NCBI GenBank assembly: GCA_964479625.1
Contig: CAYZMS010000030.1
Coordinates: 1-45,804 of the forward strand
Source: CAYZMS01 sp964479625
GTDB taxonomy: Bacteria > Bacteroidota > Bacteroidia > Chitinophagales > Saprospiraceae
Length of the DNA: 45,804 nucleotides
Direction of reading: 5' to 3'
The stretch's first letter is position 1. Every line of letters begins with the position of its first letter. The notes beneath the pieces are model-generated. The model was not told the origin of the DNA, searched no databases, and was given only the letters and a program-made list of their open reading frames with translations. Position numbers and translations under genes: made by a program. This document shows, piece after piece, positions 33,542 to 41,475 of the stretch.

Positions 33542-33877
33542 ATGACATCCTATTATGACAAAGTATTTGCAGTGACCCGAAGCATACCCCTGGGTAGGGT
33601 CAGCACCTATGGCGCAATAGCCGATTTCCTGGCTCTCGGCTCCGCCCGTATGGTAGGCTGGGCCTTGAACAAAAGCTTTATCAGCGAAAGGGACGTGCCG
33701 GCCCACCGGGTCGTTAATCGAAAGGGAGAACTCAGCGGCCGCAATCACTTTCCTTTACCCGGCCTGATGCAACAATTACTCGAACAGGAAGGCGTCAAAG
33801 TTGTTGAAAATCGGGTAGTAGATTTTAAACAACGATTCTGGCACCCAGCCGAAGGGCTGGAGCCGGAAGATTTTTAA
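33542..33877 (+). CDS. Alkyltransferase-like DNA-repair protein (ATL, MGMT family)
   Basis: The 111 residues form the MGMT DNA-binding domain: IPLGRVSTYGAIADFLALG (helix-turn-helix with Tyr23), SARMVGWAL with the nucleotide-flipping arginine R36, and VPAHRVVNRKGELSG. The alkyl-acceptor PCHRV motif reads PAHRV, with Ala54 in place of the catalytic Cys. ATLs bind O6-alkylguanine and hand the lesion to nucleotide excision repair instead of removing the alkyl group. Length and the lack of an N-terminal RNaseH-like domain fit ATL. The DUF2147 gene follows after 12 nt, so they may share a transcript. Confidence 0.9.
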   Translation: MTSYYDKVFAVTRSIPLGRVSTYGAIADFLALGSARMVGWALNKSFISERDVPAHRVVNRKGELSGRNHFPLPGLMQQLLEQEGVKVVENRVVDFKQRFWHPAEGLEPEDF

Positions 33878-33889
33878 TGAAGCACGATC

Positions 33890-34312
33890 ATGAAACACTT
33901 GTTTGCCTTTATCTTCTTTTTCTCGACTAGTCTCTCCTCTTTGCTCGCCCAAACACCAACCGGTGTATGGAAAACGGTGGATGACAAGACAGGAGAGGAA
34001 AAATCTTATGTCGAGATCTACGAACAGGATGACCGTCTTTATGGCAAGATCACCCAATTACTGCAAGCGGAACCCGATGCACTTTGCGACGCCTGTAAGG
34101 GAAAATTAAAAAACCAACCCATACTCGGAATGCTCGTTATCGAAGACCTGGAAGCACAGGACGATAAGTGGAAAAACGGTTCCATTCTTGACCCCGAATC
34201 GGGTAACACCTATAAGTGTACCATCTGGCTCGAAAATGAAAACGAACTTAAGGTTCGTGGCATCCACTGGACCGGCCTGTATCGCACCCAGACCTGGTAC
34301 AGGGCCAGGTAA
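33890..34312 (+). CDS. DUF2147 exported protein
   Basis: The 140 residues start with a signal peptide (MKHLFAFIFFFSTSLSSLLA). A DUF2147 beta-barrel-like domain follows: TGVWKTVDDKTGEEKSYVEI, then YGKITQLL, a Cys pair CDACKGK, PILGMLVIEDLE, NGSILDPESGNTYKC and GLYRTQTWYR. The family is periplasmic, small and functionally unassigned. It sits 12 nt after the ATL gene and is probably co-transcribed, although the two proteins act in different compartments. Confidence 0.88.
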   Translation: MKHLFAFIFFFSTSLSSLLAQTPTGVWKTVDDKTGEEKSYVEIYEQDDRLYGKITQLLQAEPDALCDACKGKLKNQPILGMLVIEDLEAQDDKWKNGSILDPESGNTYKCTIWLENENELKVRGIHWTGLYRTQTWYRAR

Positions 34313-34442
34313 GCAGTAAAATATGAAAAGCCCCTAAAAATCACCCCTCCATTCTTGGAAAAGTGTTAAATAAAACAGGAGGGGCGCAATATTCTGTGAT
34401 TTTGCTTAGTTTAAATAGCATTTGGTAAACAAAGCTGATTAC

Positions 34443-34682
34443 ATGAAGCAAAATTCTACAACTGTATTACCATTACTGAAGTACCTCTACCGGGAAACAA
34501 CGCCCGCAGAAAATGTACTTATCGAGCAAGCCTTAGCAGAAAATGAAGACCTGCGCAGCAATTTTTCGCGGCTGCAACAGGCCCAGCAACAACTGCCAAA
34601 GGTTAAGTTTAATGCCGGCCGAAAAAGCCTGCAGGCTGTTCTGAGATATAGCCGGGAAGCTGCATTCTCCGAGCAATCCTAA
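34443..34682 (+). CDS. Small helical protein, possibly an anti-sigma-like fragment
   Basis: ATG 34443 gives 79 residues (an upstream TTG start would add seven). The sequence LLKYLYRETTPAENVLIEQA then LAENEDLRSNFSRLQQAQQQ resembles the N-terminal helices of Bacteroidota anti-sigma factors (short helix, a TPAE turn, then a long helix). There is no membrane segment or zinc-binding Cys/His. A matching sigma factor is not present nearby. A terminator follows 31 nt downstream. It could be a stand-alone adaptor. The family is not certain. Confidence 0.6.
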   Translation: MKQNSTTVLPLLKYLYRETTPAENVLIEQALAENEDLRSNFSRLQQAQQQLPKVKFNAGRKSLQAVLRYSREAAFSEQS

Positions 34683-34713
34683 AACACGGAATGAAACAAC
34701 CGGCCCCTGGGCT

Positions 34714-34756
34714 AAACAGGATGCCCCTACCGACACCAGTAGGTATCCTGTTTTTT
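34714..34756 (+). terminator. Intrinsic terminator upstream of recA
   Basis: AAACAGGAT and ATCCTGTTT form the outer stem, CCTAC and GTAGG an inner stem around CGACACCA, followed by a six-T run. It ends the 34443 unit and insulates recA. Confidence 0.85.
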
Positions 34757-35097
34757 ATTCACTGCATTCTTTTTGCAGTACTTCTGCCTACATTTGTACT
34801 CCGAAAGCATACTAATTGCTGTAAACAAGTCTAATGGGGAGGCCTCCCCCTTCGAATGGCTCTCCCGCACCATTCTTCCTGCTGGCCAGATTATACGTTG
34901 CCTCTCCAATTAGGGTCAACAGGCCGGTAGAATAAAAATGTTTGTCAGCTTTGCTTTTTAAAACAATTAATTTATATTTGTAGTGCAATCAACTCTTTGG
35001 CGAGTGGGTATACGGTCATTCAAGCCCTTATTTTCAATGAGAATTCCCGCCACTTTGCTAAATTGGACATTCGTTTCACCGGATAAAGCAAGATAAA
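34757..35097 (+). other. recA upstream region and leader
   Basis: No gene is seen. The first part, up to about 34940, has no recognisable element, although a short inverted repeat AGTAC...GTACT (about 34775-34798) is visible. The rest holds the recA promoter and a leader of about 110 nt. I found no clear SOS box. Confidence 0.6.
34950..34980 (+). promoter_or_regulatory. recA promoter (TTTG-N19-TATATTTG)
   Basis: A -33 TTTG (34950-34953), a 19-nt spacer and a full-consensus -7 TATATTTG (34973-34980) match the sigma-ABfr pattern of Bacteroidota exactly. The expected start is near 34987. Confidence 0.85.
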
Positions 35098-36150
35098 ATG
35101 GCAGAAGAAAAAAACGCCAAGCTAAAAGCGCTCCAGATGACCGTGGACCGTATCGAGAAGACCTACGGCAAAGGCACCATCATGCGCCTCGGCGATCAAA
35201 AGGTAGCTGACGTAGCTTCCATTTCCACCGGTTCTCTCGGCCTGGATATAGCCCTCGGGATCAATGGGTTTCCCCGTGGCCGCATTGTAGAGATCTATGG
35301 CCCGGAATCTTCCGGTAAAACAACACTGGCAATCCATGCCATTGCAGAAGCCCAAAAACGGGGAGGTATCGCTGCATTTATTGATGCGGAGCATGCTTTC
35401 GACCGCCATTACGCCGAGAACCTCGGCGTGGATACGGAAAACCTACTCATCTCTCAGCCCGACAATGGTGAGCAAGCCCTGGAAATTACCGAGAACCTGA
35501 TCCGCTCCGGTGCCATCGATATTATCGTAGTCGATTCGGTGGCCGCTCTCGTTCCCCGCTCTGAGATCGAAGGAGAAATGGGAGACTCTAAAATGGGATT
35601 GCAGGCCCGGCTCATGTCACAGGCTATGCGAAAACTGACTTCCACCATCGGCCGCACCAATAGCTGCTGTATCTTCATTAATCAATTGAGGGAGAAGATC
35701 GGCGTTATGTTCGGTAATCCCGAAACAACTACCGGTGGTAATGCCCTGAAATTTTATGCGAGTGTACGTCTTGACATTCGCAAGTCCGGCTCCGGTATCA
35801 AAGATAAAGATGGTAACTTCATCGGTAACCACGTCAAAGTAAAAGTGGTCAAGAATAAAATGGCACCTCCTTTCCGCATAGCTACCTTCGACATCGTCTT
35901 CGGAGAAGGTATTTCCAAAACAGGAGAGATCATTGACCTGGGCGTTGATTACGATATCATTAAAAAAAGCGGGGCCTGGTACAGCTATGCAGACGCTAAG
36001 ATCGCTCAGGGACGAGAAGCCGCCAAACAATTTCTGGACGACAACCCGGATGTAGCAGATGAGATAGAAATGAAGATCAAGGAAAAACTGCTGGGCCCGG
36101 CTGCCATGAACGGTGCCGGTTCAAAAATAGAGGTGGAAGCAGACGAATAA
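35098..36150 (+). CDS. recA: Recombinase RecA
   Basis: This DNA-strand-exchange ATPase for homologous recombination and SOS co-protease function has 350 residues, the normal length. Walker A is GPESSGKT (68-75), Walker B VDSVAAL, with the conserved FIDAEHAFD, the L1/L2 region MGLQARLMSQAMRKLT and FINQLREKIGVMFGNPETTTG, and a short acidic C-terminus. Only one base separates its stop from the convergent gene at 36152, so its transcript must end inside that gene. Confidence 0.99.
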   Translation: MAEEKNAKLKALQMTVDRIEKTYGKGTIMRLGDQKVADVASISTGSLGLDIALGINGFPRGRIVEIYGPESSGKTTLAIHAIAEAQKRGGIAAFIDAEHAFDRHYAENLGVDTENLLISQPDNGEQALEITENLIRSGAIDIIVVDSVAALVPRSEIEGEMGDSKMGLQARLMSQAMRKLTSTIGRTNSCCIFINQLREKIGVMFGNPETTTGGNALKFYASVRLDIRKSGSGIKDKDGNFIGNHVKVKVVKNKMAPPFRIATFDIVFGEGISKTGEIIDLGVDYDIIKKSGAWYSYADAKIAQGREAAKQFLDDNPDVADEIEMKIKEKLLGPAAMNGAGSKIEVEADE

Positions 36151-36151
36151 A

Positions 36152-36793
36152 TTAGCCCCACCAAACAGCTTTGGCATCCTCCACTTGATCTGTAATTGTT
36201 AGTTGTAATGCCGCCGTTTTAAGGTTTTTTTTATCCGATGCAGCTGCTGCCGATAAATTTTCCGGTAGCAGCTGCATTTGTATTTTCTGGCTCTCCAGAC
36301 CTCCCGTTTTTTCCTGGGATAACTCTAGTTGTCGCTTGTCGTTCTCGAAAACCGAAACCCCCGCTTTCGTTTCCACCAGCTTCCATGCCGGAGGAAGCGC
36401 TTGCTCGTTTGGAAAAACGGCAGGTATCAAATCTATCCAGTAGTCTGCTTGTAGGATGGGGTTCGCTGGAGCGCCCCACCGGATCAGGCTCGGAAAGTAC
36501 CACTCATTCTTACCAGTGGACCACATTATCCATTTGGCTGAAAACAGGTAAGTAACACTCAGGTCATTATACCAGACAAAGCCCCCTTCCGAGTCCAGGA
36601 ATAATTTCCCTTCCAGCGGAATCCATGACTTTTTTCTCGCTGATCTTACAGCCCCCTTTAAATGATATCGAACCAGTCTGCCATCCAGAGCGGCAACAGC
36701 CTTTAAACTCCGCGACCGAATCGTCCGGCTGGCCAGTGCGTCTAAAACCACCCATAGGCTTATAAGTAGCAGTATTGCGAAAAAAATGGTCAT
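36152..36793 (-). CDS. Membrane-anchored protein of unknown function
   Basis: The 213 residues have one N-terminal hydrophobic segment (FFAILLLISLWVVLDAL), then a soluble domain with WIPLEGKLFLDSEGGFVWYN, WIMWSTGKNEWYFPSLIRWG and an Asp/Trp-rich middle. The Trp/Tyr content and the pattern resemble DUF6544-type proteins, but I cannot confirm that. It is probably anchored to the inner membrane with the domain outside. Convergent with recA, with a hairpin in its 3' end. Function unknown. Confidence 0.65.
   Translation of the reverse strand: MTIFFAILLLISLWVVLDALASRTIRSRSLKAVAALDGRLVRYHLKGAVRSARKKSWIPLEGKLFLDSEGGFVWYNDLSVTYLFSAKWIMWSTGKNEWYFPSLIRWGAPANPILQADYWIDLIPAVFPNEQALPPAWKLVETKAGVSVFENDKRQLELSQEKTGGLESQKIQMQLLPENLSAAAASDKKNLKTAALQLTITDQVEDAKAVWWG
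36238..36277. terminator. Hairpin inside the 3' end of the 36152 gene, possible recA terminator
   Basis: ATGCAGCTGCTGCC (36238-36251) pairs with GGTAGCAGCTGCAT (36264-36277) at 14 positions with one G-U pair, around a 12-nt AT-rich loop. It lies 88 nt after the recA stop and is embedded in the coding sequence for an Ala-rich stretch of the opposite gene. No T-run follows on the plus strand, and an eight-T run precedes it. Its role is inferred from placement. Confidence 0.4.
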
Positions 36794-36961
36794 TCTGAAT
36801 GGATTCGCTTACAGGCAAGAGGGTCTAAAAACAAGCGGGGTCCCTTCCCTCATTAAAATCCCCAAGATAGAATAATTAAAAAAATAACCTTCTGGTAAGC
36901 GCCTTCGGGATTGTACAAGAAAGTCATAAACACTAAACGCACCTTTTCTTACTTTTGAGGA

Positions 36962-37708
36962 ATGCAAACCATCGAAATAGAAACCAGCCAAAATGTGGCA
37001 ATCGAGTATGAATTAGCGGGATTACGCGAACGAGGGCTTGCCTTTTTCATCGACTTGCTTATTGTCATTGTGGGCTTTTTACTACTATTCTTCACTTTAA
37101 CCACTGTATTCGGCAGAGCCCTCAACAATGCCGAGTGGGTTTTTGGCTTATTGATCTCCCTGGGGCCCGTTCTGTTTTTCATGGGATATCATTTCCTGAT
37201 GGAATTCCTGGCGGATGGGCAATCCCTGGGGAAAAAAGCCATGGGGCTAAAGGTAGTCCGCCTGGATGGCCGGGAGCCCGGCGGTCAGGAATACTTCCTG
37301 AGAGCCCTTTTTCACCTATTGGACAGTATCTTTTCCAGCGGAATTCTCGCCGCTATCCTGATCAGCTCTCAGGCCCGCGGCCAACGGCTGGGAGACCTTA
37401 CTGCCAATACTACTGTCATCCGCCTAAACAACCGATTGCAGTTCACACTGGATGACATCCTGCAGATCGCCACAACGGAAAGCTATCAACCGCAATACCC
37501 CCAGGTCCGCCAATTACGCGAAGAGGATATGTTGCTGATCAAAACTTCTATTAATCGATACCAGACTTTCGGGAACCCGGCACATGCCAAGGCACTTGGT
37601 CAACTGGTAGACCGGGTCTGCAGTCTATTGGAGATCGAAAAGCCCAAAAGTAATTATGTAGGGTTTTTGAAAACCCTTTTGAAAGACTACATTGTTCTTA
37701 CCCGCTAA
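36962..37708 (+). CDS. RDD-family membrane protein
   Basis: The 248 residues begin with a short soluble N-terminus and then the RDD domain: GLRERGLAFFIDLLIVIV with the Arg-Asp pair, the GYHFLMEFLADGQSLGKKAMG loop (split as YHFLMEFL, ADGQSLGKKAMG), and LRALFHLLDSIFSSGILAAI with GQRLGDLTANTTVI. Three or four hydrophobic segments fall in the first 150 residues. The C-terminal ~95 residues are soluble and helical (LREEDMLLIKTSINRYQTF). RDD proteins are often transporters or envelope proteins of unclear role. It runs in the same direction as rlmD, 91 nt upstream. Confidence 0.88.
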   Translation: MQTIEIETSQNVAIEYELAGLRERGLAFFIDLLIVIVGFLLLFFTLTTVFGRALNNAEWVFGLLISLGPVLFFMGYHFLMEFLADGQSLGKKAMGLKVVRLDGREPGGQEYFLRALFHLLDSIFSSGILAAILISSQARGQRLGDLTANTTVIRLNNRLQFTLDDILQIATTESYQPQYPQVRQLREEDMLLIKTSINRYQTFGNPAHAKALGQLVDRVCSLLEIEKPKSNYVGFLKTLLKDYIVLTR

Positions 37709-37799
37709 GGAACTTTTACCCTCCTGCCCGGCAGGGGAGTATTTAACCAAGCTCAAGCTGTGGTGTACGGCATAGTATTTTGGCAGATTAATATTAAAC

Positions 37800-39224
37800 A
37801 TGGGAAGAAAGCGAAAAAAAATAACCCTGGATAAAGTGGACTTTACCGGTATCGCTGACCGGGGTAAGGCCGTTGGGCGTGACCCGGAGGGCAAGGTCGT
37901 CTTTGCCACCGGGCCGGTCCCGGGCGATACGGCAAGAGTTATTGTTTCGAAAAAACGCAAAGGTTTTTTTCTGGGAGAGGTCCAGGAGTATTACTCCTTC
38001 TCCGGCGATCGTACCCTCCCCTTTTGCCAGCATTATGATTTTTGCGGTGGGTGCAAATGGCAGCATATGCAATATGCCGCCCAACTTCGCCACAAAGAAC
38101 AGGTAGTCAAAGATGCACTGCAGCGCATTGGAAAAGTGCAGGTCGGCGCTTTTGAACCCATTCTAGGAAGTGAGGAAACGGTGTTCTACCGAAATAAATT
38201 AGAATTTTCTTTTTCAAACCGTCGATGGTTAACTCCGGAAGAGCTGGGGCAGGAAGCGCTCAGTAACCAGGCTGATGTCCTGGGGTTTCATCCACCCGGA
38301 GCATTCGATAAGATCATTGATATTGAAAAATGCTGGTTGCAACCGGAACCTTCTAACCATATTCGAAACACGATACGCGACCTTGCCAAGCAACAGGACC
38401 TCAGCTTTTATGACATCCGGGAGCATAAGGGCTTTCTTCGAACCATGATGCTACGGACTACCAGCCTTGGAGAAGTGCTGTTGCTGATCGCATTTGGGGA
38501 AGACAAACCAGAAGCACGAAGCTCCTTTTTGGAGGCCCTTATGGAAGCCCTGCCGGAGATCAGTTCGGTATACTATTGTATCAACACCAAGCTCAATGAT
38601 TTCATGATGGACCTGGAGATGGTCCATGTTGCCGGTACCGAAAAAGTGGAAGAACACCTTGGGCAGGTGCGATTCAAGATCGGCCCAAAGTCCTTTTTCC
38701 AGACCAATACCCGTCAGGCTGAAAGGCTATACGACCTGGCCCTTGAATTTGCCGACCTTAAGGGTGAGGAGAACGTTTATGACCTGTACACCGGCCTGGG
38801 TAGTATTGCCCTCTACCTGGCTAAGAGCTGCAAGCAGGTCGTGGGTATTGAAGAGATCCCCGCCGCCATCGAAGATGCCCGGAATAATGCCCGGTTTAAT
38901 GGTGTCAACAATACCAAGTTTTACGCCGGAGATGTACGCGAAATTCTGACCCTCGAATTTGCTCAAATTCATGGCAGGCCTGACCTGCTCATCACCGATC
39001 CCCCGAGGGCCGGGATGCACCCGGATGTCGTTCGAATGCTTTTGCAACTCCGGTCTCCAAAAATAGTGTACATAAGTTGTAACCCTTCTACCCAGGCCCG
39101 CGATGTGCAGGTGCTGAGCGAGGCATACGAGGTGATACGATCACGCCCGGTCGATATGTTCCCCCATACCCATCATATTGAAAATGTAGCTTTATTGAAA
39201 TTAAAAGCTCAACAGACCAACTAA
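37800..39224 (+). CDS. rlmD: 23S rRNA (uracil-5-)-methyltransferase, RlmD/TrmA family
   Basis: This SAM-dependent enzyme makes m5U in 23S rRNA (U1939 in E. coli numbering, by homology). The 474 residues have an N-terminal TRAM domain (about 5-62), iron-sulfur cysteines C76, C82 and C85 (LPFCQHYDFCGGCKWQH) with a later Cys (IEKCWLQ), the SAM motif VYDLYTGLGSIALYLA, LLITDPPRAGMHPDV, and the catalytic Cys in YISCNPSTQARD. The four-cysteine cluster separates it from TrmA proper. A small protein and a receiver gene follow in the same direction. Confidence 0.93.
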   Translation: MGRKRKKITLDKVDFTGIADRGKAVGRDPEGKVVFATGPVPGDTARVIVSKKRKGFFLGEVQEYYSFSGDRTLPFCQHYDFCGGCKWQHMQYAAQLRHKEQVVKDALQRIGKVQVGAFEPILGSEETVFYRNKLEFSFSNRRWLTPEELGQEALSNQADVLGFHPPGAFDKIIDIEKCWLQPEPSNHIRNTIRDLAKQQDLSFYDIREHKGFLRTMMLRTTSLGEVLLLIAFGEDKPEARSSFLEALMEALPEISSVYYCINTKLNDFMMDLEMVHVAGTEKVEEHLGQVRFKIGPKSFFQTNTRQAERLYDLALEFADLKGEENVYDLYTGLGSIALYLAKSCKQVVGIEEIPAAIEDARNNARFNGVNNTKFYAGDVREILTLEFAQIHGRPDLLITDPPRAGMHPDVVRMLLQLRSPKIVYISCNPSTQARDVQVLSEAYEVIRSRPVDMFPHTHHIENVALLKLKAQQTN

Positions 39225-39256
39225 TGGAATAAGTGCTTTAATTTGAACAGTATCCA

Positions 39257-39610
39257 ATGGACGAATTAGAAGAGAACAAATATCAAGAGGTCGAACAGGC
39301 CCTTAAACCATACTATAAACATTTGGAGCAGACGGCTGACACCATTCTTGATCAGGAGGTGTCCCGTTATCCCATTTTTGTGGTTCATCAGCTTTCCGTA
39401 GATTTAGGGGTATTATTACTGGAGAAAGCAGAAGAAGGCCCGAAATGGTCTGTCAATGCTACCACTTTAGAAGAGCTGACCATGCGCAATGTGATCCAGG
39501 CCGAAAAAGTAGATGATTTCAGGCGGGTATTTAAGGACCCCAGATCCTACTTTTGTTTGTTTCTTCTCAGCGACCTGGGGGCCCAGTTCGTTTTTCTACC
39601 TCGTCCCTGA
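39257..39610 (+). CDS. Small conserved-looking cytoplasmic protein, function unknown
   Basis: The 117 residues are acidic overall: an N-terminal helix (LEENKYQEVEQALKPYYKHL), then a mixed region EVSRYPIFVVHQLSVDLGVL and FRRVFKDPRSYFCLFLLSDL ending in FVFLPRP. No signal peptide, membrane segment or known motif is visible. It begins 32 nt after rlmD, in the same direction, and is probably co-transcribed. Family not recognised. Confidence 0.75.
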   Translation: MDELEENKYQEVEQALKPYYKHLEQTADTILDQEVSRYPIFVVHQLSVDLGVLLLEKAEEGPKWSVNATTLEELTMRNVIQAEKVDDFRRVFKDPRSYFCLFLLSDLGAQFVFLPRP

Positions 39611-39649
39611 CCCGGGCTTGTATAGGGCTAATGATCTAAATGCTGATTC

Positions 39650-40006
39650 ATGAAAGTTTTAATTTGTGAAAGCGAAGAAGTTTTACTCACTGCCATCGAA
39701 TTTCGCCTGAAAAAGCAGGGCTATGACGTAAAACTCTGTAAACACCGGGCAGACTTACCCGTTTATCTCACCGATAGCCCCGACCTGGTACTCATCGACC
39801 TGGATACGGAAGGTGGCATTGGCCTGGACATGATCAGGGAGGTACGCAAGGAGGCAAAGAACCCTCCAGAGGTTTTACTACTAGCAGATCCCGATGAGGA
39901 GGAAGCGATCTTAGAGGGCTTTCAACTGGGGATCAGCGATTTTCTTTCCAAACCTTTCAAACCTGCCGAGCTCATTCTTCGGGTTCGTCGTATTCTGCCG
40001 GTTTAG
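39650..40006 (+). CDS. Receiver-only response regulator
   Basis: The 118 residues form a single CheY-like domain: MKVLICESEEVLLTAIEF with the acidic pocket (E7, E9 region), phospho-acceptor D50 (LVLIDLDTEGG), and K101 in FLSKPFKP. The usual Thr/Ser of strand 4 is Ala79 (LLLADPDEE), which should alter the phosphorylation-coupled switch. There is no output domain. It ends 2 nt before the M20 peptidase start, so the two are tightly coupled. No kinase is adjacent. Confidence 0.88.
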   Translation: MKVLICESEEVLLTAIEFRLKKQGYDVKLCKHRADLPVYLTDSPDLVLIDLDTEGGIGLDMIREVRKEAKNPPEVLLLADPDEEEAILEGFQLGISDFLSKPFKPAELILRVRRILPV

Positions 40007-40008
40007 CT

Positions 40009-41475
40009 ATGAAAAAAACACTTCGCTTTCTCATCTCAAGCCTACTCATCGGTATTGTCATTCTGTTTGGTATTCTGACGGTCAACACCCTTGGGTTCGG
40101 CTCTAAACAAGTTCCTATTGCCCCCGTCGAAGAGGTAGCCGTTGACCCCGAAGCGCGGGTTCGTCTGCAGCAAGCCATTCGAATCCCTACCATCTCCTTG
40201 CCTGAGGGAATCGACACCCAAGCCTTCTATGCGCTGGACACCTTCCTGCAGCGCAGCTTCCCGAATGTCAGGGAGCAACTGGAATTTAAAACCATCAACG
40301 ACTTTGGCAGGGTCTATCACTGGCCCGGTGCTCAGTCTAAGCTGGAACCCATCCTTTTGCTTGCCCATATGGATGTAGTCCCCACTGCCGACAGTGCTGC
40401 CTGGGATCACCCCCCCTTCAGTGGCATCATTAAAGATGATTACGTCTACGGCCGGGGGACACTAGATGACAAGGGTAGTGTAATGGCCATACTCGAAGCC
40501 GTCGAACAATTACTAAAAGAGGGGTATCAGCCACAAAGGTCCCTTTACCTGGCCTTTGGTCAGGATGAAGAGATCAGCGGAAAAAAGGGAGCAGTAAGTA
40601 TAGCTGCACAATTCGATAGGGAAGGCATCTCTTTTGCCTATATTCTCGACGAGGGCGGCCTGGTCCTGGAGTCTGCCATGGAGGGCTTGAAAGCCCCTTT
40701 AGCCATGATCGGAATAGCTGAAAAGGGATATGTCAGTTTAAAAATGTCCGTCCAGCTCGAAGAAGGCGGCCACTCCGCCATGCCTTCCAGTGAAACGGCA
40801 ATTGGCTTACTCAGTACGTATATCAACCGCCTGGAAACCAACCCCTTCCCTTCAAAATTAGACGGAGCAGTCGGTGCCTTGCTGGATCATGTTGGCCCTG
40901 AAATGACTTTCCCCCTAAAAATGGTAATGGCCAACCGCTGGCTCACAGAGCCCCTGATCCGAAATTTAATGGCGGCGGACAACACCTCCGCAGCCATGGT
41001 TCGAACCACTACCGCGCCCACCATGATTTCCGGAGGGGTAAAGGATAATGTGTTGCCCACCGAGGCTTCGGCTACTATCAATTTTAGGATTTTACCCGGA
41101 GAAACGACCGAGAGTGTAAGGGAACGCGTCCTCAGTTTGGTTAATGATGAGCGGGTCAAGGTGGAGATCCTCAACCCGGATTTCGCCTCCGATCCATCTC
41201 CGGTCTCTGATTACGGGAGCTTTGGGTTCCAGGTTATTCAAAAAACGATACAGGAAATATTTCCGGGAGCCGTTGTTGCTCCAGGCCTAATGATCGCTGC
41301 TACCGATGCCCGGCACTATACTGCGGTCAGCGATAATATTTTCCGCTTTTTGCCCGTCATGGTAACCAATGAAGAAATTGAGGGTATCCACGGGAGCAAT
41401 GAACGGATCAGCATCGCCAATTATGAACGATCCATCCGGTTTTACCGGCAATTGATCCTAAACTCCTGCGATTGA
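40009..41475 (+). CDS. M20-family metallopeptidase (carboxypeptidase S / PM20D1-like)
   Basis: The 488 residues start with an N-terminal membrane anchor (8-25). The M20 catalytic fold has zinc ligands H120 (LLLAHMDVVPT, general base partner D122), bridging D154 (GRGTLDDKGSV), E187/E188 (AFGQDEEISGKKG), and a C-terminal His in IEGIHGSNERIS. The spacing and the GSV(M)A(I)LEA segment match PM20D1/CPS1 enzymes, which act on N-acyl amino acids or dipeptides. Membrane anchoring suggests activity outside the cytoplasm. It overlaps the DUF58 start by four bases. Confidence 0.92.
   Translation: MKKTLRFLISSLLIGIVILFGILTVNTLGFGSKQVPIAPVEEVAVDPEARVRLQQAIRIPTISLPEGIDTQAFYALDTFLQRSFPNVREQLEFKTINDFGRVYHWPGAQSKLEPILLLAHMDVVPTADSAAWDHPPFSGIIKDDYVYGRGTLDDKGSVMAILEAVEQLLKEGYQPQRSLYLAFGQDEEISGKKGAVSIAAQFDREGISFAYILDEGGLVLESAMEGLKAPLAMIGIAEKGYVSLKMSVQLEEGGHSAMPSSETAIGLLSTYINRLETNPFPSKLDGAVGALLDHVGPEMTFPLKMVMANRWLTEPLIRNLMAADNTSAAMVRTTTAPTMISGGVKDNVLPTEASATINFRILPGETTESVRERVLSLVNDERVKVEILNPDFASDPSPVSDYGSFGFQVIQKTIQEIFPGAVVAPGLMIAATDARHYTAVSDNIFRFLPVMVTNEEIEGIHGSNERISIANYERSIRFYRQLILNSCD

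Noticed and set aside
36950..36957. TACTTTTG as the -7 element of the RDD gene
   Set aside because: It would start transcription at or after the ATG, and no TTG lies at the right distance upstream.
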